DNA of 64,000 nucleotides from positions 1 to 64,000 of the forward strand of contig JAUZSK010000079.1 in the NCBI GenBank assembly GCA_030949565.1, given 5' to 3'. The notes under the pieces were generated by a model. It did not search any database. It was given only the letters and a program-made list of their open reading frames with translations, and was not told where the DNA came from. The stretch is from Enterobacterales bacterium. Its GTDB lineage: Bacteria > Pseudomonadota > Gammaproteobacteria > Enterobacterales > Kangiellaceae. This document shows, piece after piece, positions 58,310 to 64,000 of the stretch (the stretch's first letter is position 1; each line of letters opens with the position of its first letter). Position numbers and translations under genes: made by a program.

Positions 58310-59980
58310 CTAGACCTGCTCTCGTCCCAATGCCAATCGATGTAACAGCAAAAAGCAAATACTGGCTAACAGAATAAACGCAATCCCCCACAGCCCATAA
58401 CGTCGATAAGGCGTCTGGTAATAATCCAGTGCGAGGGTATATTCAAGAGTTGCCTGTTGATTTTTAGGAAGACGCTGTAGCAGCTTGCCTTTCGCGTCAA
58501 CCACCGCAGAAATACCATCATTGGTGGCACGCACCAAGGGCAAACCGAGCTCTAGGGCGCGCATTCGGGCCATTTGTAGATGCTGGTCGGGGCCGAAGCT
58601 GCTGCCAAACCATGCATCATTACTGATGGTCACGATAAGTTTAGGCTTGTCGGACAGTTCATCCGCTTGATGCACAAGATTTTGCACTATTTTGGGATAG
58701 GTAATTTCATAACAAATCGCTGGAATAACGGTAAACCCTTCAAATTCAATGGCTTTCTGTGGACTAGTTGCCGGTGAAAAACTGGACATGGGTAAATTAA
58801 AAAACTCAATCACGCCTCTAAGCAATCCCCCCAATGGCACATATTCACCAAATGGGACGAGTACTTGCTTGTGATATTCCTGAGTTTGACCGCCTAGTCC
58901 GATCATTGCGGAATAGCTGGTTTTTGTTGCAAAATCATAGACTGGCAAACCGAGTAAAATATGGCTCTGGTTAGCCCTCGCTCGTTGCTTTAAATCAACA
59001 ATAATATCTTTAACTTGATGCCGGTACGCAGGGATTGCTCCCTCCGGCCATACCAGTAAATCGGCCTTCCAGTGGTGTTGACTCTGAGCATACAATATAT
59101 CCATAATGCGAGAAAAATGCGCCCTATCCCATTTATCATTTTGTGAAATATTAGGCTGCACTAGAGCAATCTTTAATGCTTTGCTATCGACCTGATGCTG
59201 CTGCAGCGGTAAAAGCCACGCAGTAACTGGCATTATTAGGCTTATCAGCGCCACGGGCAAGATCAAAGAGCGCCAGTAAGCCTCTGATTTAACTTGGAAA
59301 AATTGAATTCCAAGAATGACGAACAAACAAGCGATGACCAGTAAACTCCAGCCAACCCCATAAACACCTATCCAGGTGGAAACAACACTTAACGGCCCAT
59401 CAAGTTGAGTATAACCGGCAAATAACCAAGGAAAACCGCTGAATAGCTTGCTTTGTACCAGTTCCGAAATAATCCACACAAAAGGGATAATCAACAACAC
59501 TCGACCTTTACCAAACCAACTAACCAAGCCTTGTAAAAGATAAAAACAAGCGGCTTTAACACTGGCCAGCAATAGCACAAATAGCGCAGTAATGAGTAAT
59601 GCTAATAGAACATTGGCATGACCATAGTTGTGGATACTAACGTAAACCCAACTCACACCCACCGCAAAAGCACCGATCGACCAACTAAAAACGATCTTAA
59701 AGAGACTTGTTTGCTGGGTTGGTGTGGAAAATCGAAGCAGTGCCCGCCAGCCAGAACCTAGACTAGTCGTTTTATCCTCGGAGGGTGTGGGCCCAGCTTC
59801 AAGCTGTTTAATCAGCCCATAAACCAGCGCCATAAGCGATAAAAGACTCAGCGGCCAAAAGTTGAAAGGAGCAAAACCGAAAGGATACAGACCACCCAAC
59901 AGCAACATCTGGAGTGTCGCCACCTGCCTAGCAGACGGTGTCACTATAGCCGCTAAAAATAATTGAATCCTAGTCATCAT
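58310..59980 (-). CDS. lnt: apolipoprotein N-acyltransferase
   Basis: The 556-residue inner-membrane enzyme adds the third acyl chain to lipoproteins. The N-terminal half has about seven membrane helices (LLLGGLYPFGFAPFNFWPLS). The nitrilase-type domain has Glu in LLVWPEGAIPAYRHQVKD, VPFGEYVPLGGLLRG, and the acylated Cys in VIPAICYEITYPKIV. It is somewhat longer than E. coli Lnt (512), with extra residues in a loop near 60-100. The start overlaps the corC end. Confidence 0.94.
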   Translation of the reverse strand: MMTRIQLFLAAIVTPSARQVATLQMLLLGGLYPFGFAPFNFWPLSLLSLMALVYGLIKQLEAGPTPSEDKTTSLGSGWRALLRFSTPTQQTSLFKIVFSWSIGAFAVGVSWVYVSIHNYGHANVLLALLITALFVLLLASVKAACFYLLQGLVSWFGKGRVLLIIPFVWIISELVQSKLFSGFPWLFAGYTQLDGPLSVVSTWIGVYGVGWSLLVIACLFVILGIQFFQVKSEAYWRSLILPVALISLIMPVTAWLLPLQQHQVDSKALKIALVQPNISQNDKWDRAHFSRIMDILYAQSQHHWKADLLVWPEGAIPAYRHQVKDIIVDLKQRARANQSHILLGLPVYDFATKTSYSAMIGLGGQTQEYHKQVLVPFGEYVPLGGLLRGVIEFFNLPMSSFSPATSPQKAIEFEGFTVIPAICYEITYPKIVQNLVHQADELSDKPKLIVTISNDAWFGSSFGPDQHLQMARMRALELGLPLVRATNDGISAVVDAKGKLLQRLPKNQQATLEYTLALDYYQTPYRRYGLWGIAFILLASICFLLLHRLALGREQV

Positions 59981-60854
59981 CGGGATGAATAACGGGCTCT
60001 TGAGTTAACACCCGTATCAACTTGATACGTCGAGTATCGGCATTAATAATTTTAAACTGGAATTGGTCTATTTCGATAGCTTCATCGGTGCTCGGCACAT
60101 GACCAAAAGCTTGCAGTAAAATACCGCCAATGGTATCAAATTCATCTTGCTCCAAAGTCACGCTAAAAAATTCATTAAATTCTTCGACTTCGGTATGACC
60201 TTTCACCACAAATTCAGTATCAGATAGTGCTTGAATAGTCTCCTCATCACCGTCGATGTCAAATTCATCCTCAATTTCACCGACGATCTGCTCTAAAACA
60301 TCCTCAATGGTGACTAAACCAGCCACACAGCCATATTCGTCCACCACAATGGCCATATGATTGCGATTGGTACGAAACTCTCTTAACAGGGTATCAAGAC
60401 GCTTGCTTTCAGGAATAATCGCGGCTGGTCGTAAAAAGTCCTTTAGATCAAACTTATTACTATTACCCAAAGTCTGTTGAGCGGTAAAATGCAGTAGATC
60501 TTTGGCTAAAATAATCCCCTCAATATCATCTCGATTATCGCCGATGACCGGAAAACGAGAATGCCCTGCTTCTATCACAGCTTTTAATATCTGCTTCAGG
60601 CTCATTTCATCATTAACCTGCACCATCTGCGGCCGTGCAACCATGATATCGCGCACATGCAACTCAGAGATATGCATAACACCTATCATCATCGACAACA
60701 ACTCAGGGTTGATCAATGCATTTTGTTCTGCAGTTTTAAGAATTTCAATCAGACCGACACGGTCTTGCGGCGTGTCTTGGAATATTTCAGTGATTTTATC
60801 GAACCAGGATTTCTTTTCTGCTCCGTTTCTCGACGGAGGTTGGTCGTCGCTCAT
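59970..60854 (-). CDS. corC: CBS-domain magnesium/cobalt efflux-associated protein CorC
   Basis: The 294-residue cytoplasmic protein has two CBS domains (DIMVARPQMVQVNDEMSLKQ, VVDEYGCVAGLVTIEDVLEQ) and a C-terminal CorC_HlyC domain. E. coli YbeX/CorC is implicated in Mg/Co efflux and in ribosome biology. The usual upstream genes ybeZ and ybeY are not here, and corC starts right after a divergent lipoprotein gene. It overlaps lnt by eleven bases. Confidence 0.93.
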   Translation of the reverse strand: MSDDQPPSRNGAEKKSWFDKITEIFQDTPQDRVGLIEILKTAEQNALINPELLSMMIGVMHISELHVRDIMVARPQMVQVNDEMSLKQILKAVIEAGHSRFPVIGDNRDDIEGIILAKDLLHFTAQQTLGNSNKFDLKDFLRPAAIIPESKRLDTLLREFRTNRNHMAIVVDEYGCVAGLVTIEDVLEQIVGEIEDEFDIDGDEETIQALSDTEFVVKGHTEVEEFNEFFSVTLEQDEFDTIGGILLQAFGHVPSTDEAIEIDQFQFKIINADTRRIKLIRVLTQEPVIHPDDD

Positions 60855-61026
60855 GGACTTGTATTTCTCATTTTACAAAGGACACTTGCAGTTTAGCAAA
60901 ATAGCTGGCGAAAGGGGAAGGTTATTTAAAGATTAATCACATTTATACCCGTTAGGTGGCGACAAAACGAGACTAGTAAGCAATATCGAGCCAAACCACC
61001 AAAAACGGCTTAAATCGGTTATACTT

Positions 61027-62370
61027 ATGCGCATGCTAACTTCATCCAATATTCTGCACTCCAACACTGTTTTATATAGAGTATTTGTAGTCATTACCAA
61101 TTTCCTACAAGCTGAAGACTACAGATTATCGCCAAGACTAAACCAAGTCTTGTCAGCTTGGCAAAAAGCCAGCTTATTAGTTGTATTTTCAGTGCTGTTA
61201 TCTGCCTGCGACCAACCGTTTAAGGCTGAAGATAATCTGCAAACTTCAAACACAAAACAACAGCTTGCTAGTTCTTCCGAGCTGCCAGAGCGCTACGGTC
61301 GCAAGGCATTGTTTAGTTACCCAGAATTTAGTGGCCCCTATCAGGTGGGTAGCCAACTGCTACAACTGACCGATTGGTCGCGCCTCGACCCCCTTGATCC
61401 GAAAAACTTAGATTATCGACAATTACAGGTAAGGTTTTTTTATCCCAAGCAATATGAATCGCTATCGCCGGTTAACCATCCCATGCTTCCGGTCATCGAT
61501 CAAGCTAGTTGGAATTATTTGATCGGTCATCAAATCCTTGCGGGAAAAAAACTGCGTTACTCTAATTACCATGACGCACGCTGGAATATTCAGCTCGATG
61601 CCAATCTGCATCAACAAAACCAACCCTTTCCGGTATTAATTTTTTCTCATGGTTACGGATACAATCATAACTCCTATTCTGCCATGCTAGGCGAACTGGC
61701 AAGTCAGGGTTATATTATCGTCGCGATCAACCATAGTTACGGCGCCAACCCAGCCTATTTAGCCGGCGGCCAATCAATTTGGGCAAAAACACTGCCAAAA
61801 GACGACCCTGGACGCTTTATTTCTCTTTGGTCAGATGATCAGCGCTTTGTGATCGACCAACTTTTCAGCCTTAACCAAACCGACCGAAGCCCCTTTTACC
61901 AAAAACTGGATCTCTCCAACCTAGGATTATTTGGACATTCCTATGGCGGCGCAGCAGCTTTTTATACAGCTTCACAAGACAATCGGGTTAAAGCGATTAT
62001 GAATATTGACGGTAGTCTATTGCAAACCAGCGAAAACCACCTAGATCAGCCTTTCGCCTATTTACTTTCCAAATATCATCAACCTGGCTATCAATTTGAC
62101 CCTTCTTCTAGCCCGATTTTTATGGTGCGTTTATTAAAATTTAGACACCAAAGCTTTACGGATCATATTTTATGGTGGCAATGGGATTTTGACGATGGTA
62201 GCCTGAGCTATCAGCAACTTGATGCTCTTCGGGCAGTCGAGCTAACAAGTCAGCTAGTGGATGATTTTTTTGCTCAAACTCTGAAAAACCAAAGGTCTCG
62301 CTGGTTTAAGCAAAATATTACTAAAAATAGTGAGATGGAAATTATCCAAGTAAATCACTCCGTTCGATAG
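61027..62370 (+). CDS. PAF-acetylhydrolase-like secreted lipoprotein hydrolase
   Basis: The mature part is an alpha/beta hydrolase of the PAF-acetylhydrolase type II family: PVLIFSHGYGYNHNSYSAML (oxyanion loop), DQRFVIDQLF, LGLFGHSYGGAAAFYTASQD (nucleophile Ser), IMNIDGSLL (Asp) and HQSFTDHI (His). A signal peptide ends in a lipobox LLSACDQ with Cys near residue 61. As called, about 42 residues precede this signal; a TTG at 61150 would start it directly (MSAWQKASLL), so the true start may be there, though no ribosome binding site is evident. Such enzymes cleave short or oxidised acyl chains from phospholipids. It is divergent from corC. Confidence 0.8.
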   Translation: MRMLTSSNILHSNTVLYRVFVVITNFLQAEDYRLSPRLNQVLSAWQKASLLVVFSVLLSACDQPFKAEDNLQTSNTKQQLASSSELPERYGRKALFSYPEFSGPYQVGSQLLQLTDWSRLDPLDPKNLDYRQLQVRFFYPKQYESLSPVNHPMLPVIDQASWNYLIGHQILAGKKLRYSNYHDARWNIQLDANLHQQNQPFPVLIFSHGYGYNHNSYSAMLGELASQGYIIVAINHSYGANPAYLAGGQSIWAKTLPKDDPGRFISLWSDDQRFVIDQLFSLNQTDRSPFYQKLDLSNLGLFGHSYGGAAAFYTASQDNRVKAIMNIDGSLLQTSENHLDQPFAYLLSKYHQPGYQFDPSSSPIFMVRLLKFRHQSFTDHILWWQWDFDDGSLSYQQLDALRAVELTSQLVDDFFAQTLKNQRSRWFKQNITKNSEMEIIQVNHSVR

Positions 62371-62441
62371 TGACCATCAATTGAATACTGTCAGGTGCTC
62401 TAAAATCCTATATCTTAATCGGTTATGAGTATCAATAAGTT

Positions 62442-63572
62442 CTACAAGGCAATAAAATCAAAAATTAGATCGAAAACCCAGATAGCAGCAATAATAAAAA
62501 CAACAAACAAACCCGCTCCCTTAAACTGCCGTTGCGGTTTAATCTCATTTAAACGTAAATGCTGAGCCTGCATTTCATCTGTCCAGGTTAAAGGTTTCAT
62601 CGGTTTCATATAATGGATACGTTCAATATAAAGCGTGTCGCTTTCTGGTTCAGTATTTTTTAACAATTGAAAAATAGATTTAGCCTGTTCCATGCTGGTT
62701 CTAGGTCGTCGCCGTCCGTAACTTTGGATAATATCGGCCAATTCGATTGATTCAAAGCCCAAGGCTCGCCATGGAATATCTTTCTTACTAGAATACCACT
62801 CTGCATCAATTAATTCTGGGAAAAGCGTAACAATCAGTTTCCTTTCTACATCAGATTGACCATGGCTGACCACATAGTCAGCTAAATCAAAAAGGTACAA
62901 GATTTTTTCTCGATCTAACGGTGTAATTTGATGTGCATCAGGGCTAATAAAATACTTGGATAAAATAGCCTCAGGAGGCGCTTTAATGGTTTCTCGATTA
63001 CCTGTGTAAGTTTCTATCAATTGAAAGGGCTTGTCCTGGTTTGCACAATAATCAAACAGAACCACCGAAATTTCGATCAATTCATCATCATCCCTCTGCC
63101 CAGTAAAAATGGCACCGATGGTTAATATTCGTATATCTTTTTCTTCTAGCGATGGTTGACTGTCTTTGTGTTTATGGAAAACCTTAGCGTCAGAGCTCAT
63201 AGCCAAAAACTCATCTTCACTCTCAATCGACAGCAATGACAAACCAGCTTTATCATCATTAGGAACAGTTGAGTTTATACTTGTCATCTTGTTTTCATTA
63301 AGAATATGACGTTGATTAGAAAGCTCTTCAATCCTTTCGTATATTTCAAGCAACTGCTCTTTATCGGCAAAGGGTAATTCAGAATAGCGAACTAGAATCG
63401 CTTCCTCTTTTATTAAATCTCTATGAAAATGGTACAGATTGGCTAAACGCATATAAATATTAGAGGAGAGGGTTTTATTGGAATCACGGGCAATCGTCTC
63501 TTCTTGCTCAAGTTGAGCGAGAAACTTTTGTTCAACCAAATTGGTTAAATTAGGTTTAGACGGGATAGACAT
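62442..63572 (-). CDS. tail-anchored protein with inactive DnaQ-like exonuclease fold
   Basis: The 376-residue protein has an N-terminal helical region (residues 1-135) and a C-terminal membrane helix (GAGLFVVFIIAAIWVFDLIF), so it would sit in the inner membrane facing the cytoplasm. Residues about 145-320 line up with DEDDh 3'-5' exonucleases: DDELIEISVVLFDY, SHGQSDVERKLIVTLFPEL, EWYSSKKDIPWRALGFESIE, and MEQAKSIFQLL. The catalytic sites appear lost: TIGAIFTG stands where DTETTG is expected, the Asp after AHNxxFD is missing, and RPRTSMEQ replaces HRAxxD. Probably a pseudoenzyme. Family assignment is from recall and alignment by eye. Confidence 0.6.
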   Translation of the reverse strand: MSIPSKPNLTNLVEQKFLAQLEQEETIARDSNKTLSSNIYMRLANLYHFHRDLIKEEAILVRYSELPFADKEQLLEIYERIEELSNQRHILNENKMTSINSTVPNDDKAGLSLLSIESEDEFLAMSSDAKVFHKHKDSQPSLEEKDIRILTIGAIFTGQRDDDELIEISVVLFDYCANQDKPFQLIETYTGNRETIKAPPEAILSKYFISPDAHQITPLDREKILYLFDLADYVVSHGQSDVERKLIVTLFPELIDAEWYSSKKDIPWRALGFESIELADIIQSYGRRRPRTSMEQAKSIFQLLKNTEPESDTLYIERIHYMKPMKPLTWTDEMQAQHLRLNEIKPQRQFKGAGLFVVFIIAAIWVFDLIFDFIAL

Positions 63573-64000
63573 AAAAGCGTTTTGGTTTCCCTAGGTTTGG
63601 TTTAATTTCACAAGTAATTATAGTCCCTGACATTCTCTCTTATCGCGGTAACAACGATGATTTTCACAGATTTATCAATCAATTACAATAACCACACCCT
63701 AAAAAAATAGCATTTTGAGTTTTTCTGAAAGCCGCTAGTAAGGCTTAATTGTTGCTAAAACGTCTTAGCACAAGCGAGCCTATTATTGGGTTTTACAAAG
63801 CCTAATGATGCCTTTGATACCCACCATACTACAAATTTTGCTTCTGGTTACGCCACCCTCTCCCTACCCTCTTCCATCATGGGAGAGGGATAAAGAAAGA
63901 GATTTAACAGCAGGCTTTGGGAGCAATCACAACTAAAACTCTAGACCCAAAAAGCGATAAATTCAAATTATTCCTATGTTGCCTCGGTTAAGCGCTAGGG
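63573..64000. other. gene-free end of the window
   Basis: I see no supported gene in this stretch. It contains AT-rich sequence and one repeat element described separately. A gene may begin beyond the window edge. Confidence 0.5.
63856..63889. repeat. CCCTCTCCC inverted-repeat element
   Basis: CCCTCTCCC (63856-63864), then a near copy CCCTCTTCC (63867-63875), then the inverse GGGAGAGGG (63881-63889). This is GC-rich against an AT-rich background. CCCTCTCCC-type hairpins are parts of small dispersed repeats in many proteobacteria. A single copy is seen here. Confidence 0.6.

Overview
The window is a stretch of gammaproteobacterial chromosome, AT-rich by eye. The evidence is gene order: rsmI, lpoA-yraN-diaA-dolP, sspB-sspA, petCBA, rpsI-rplM, zapE, then zapG, degS, murA, ibaG, yrbG, kdsD-kdsC-lptC-lptA-lptB, rpoN-hpf-ptsN-rapZ-ptsO, and a complete nuoA-N operon with separate nuoC and nuoD. 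These are classic neighbourhoods of aerobic, diderm gammaproteobacteria. A marine Kangiella/Aliikangiella-like lineage would fit, but that is only an impression. I see no rRNA, tRNA, CRISPR or transposase.

Layout. 0-0.9 kb: tail of what looks like an integron cassette array on the minus strand, with one well-formed attC site, one cassette gene and the start of a second cassette. 1.2-6.2 kb: an M23 peptidase/pentapeptide pair, a coiled-coil protein and a two-component system. 6.4-17.9 kb: conserved housekeeping block (rsmI, envelope proteins, stringent starvation proteins, cytochrome bc1, ribosomal proteins L13/S9, ZapE). 18-24.7 kb: about 7 kb of accessory genes between zapE and zapG, which are often close neighbours. 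It holds a hydrolase, a methyltransferase, a LysR regulator, a nitrilase-thiol dioxygenase operon, a RelBE-type toxin-antitoxin pair flanked by attC-like sequence, and an AlaA-type aminotransferase. 24.9-37.3 kb: envelope and LPS block (zapG, degS, murA, KDO synthesis, Lpt export) leading into rpoN and the nitrogen-PTS genes. 37.4-41.2 kb: a GcvA-type regulator, a divergent candidate GcvB-like small RNA with promoter and terminator, an alkane monooxygenase and its likely AraC-type regulator. 41.4-57.2 kb: an MscS channel and the whole complex I operon on the minus strand. 57.9-64 kb: a small unknown ORF, lnt-corC, a PAF-acetylhydrolase-like lipoprotein and a tail-anchored protein with a DnaQ-like exonuclease fold whose catalytic residues appear lost.

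The genes describe an aerobic respiratory cell: NADH enters complex I, quinol passes to bc1, and AlkB suggests medium-chain alkane use. LPS assembly (KdsC/D, LptABC), lipoprotein maturation (Lnt), peptidoglycan synthesis (MurA, LpoA) and envelope stress control (DegS, a two-component system) make the window strongly envelope-oriented.

Quality warning. Eight genes (M23 peptidase, dolP, lysR, degS, nuoL, nuoJ, nuoI, nuoG) are broken by 11 single-base indels, almost all in homopolymer runs, and ten of the eleven are extra bases. Essential-type genes are hit and every repaired length is a whole number of codons, so these look like assembly or sequencing errors rather than true pseudogenes. I give the full repaired extents and name the likely indel site for each.
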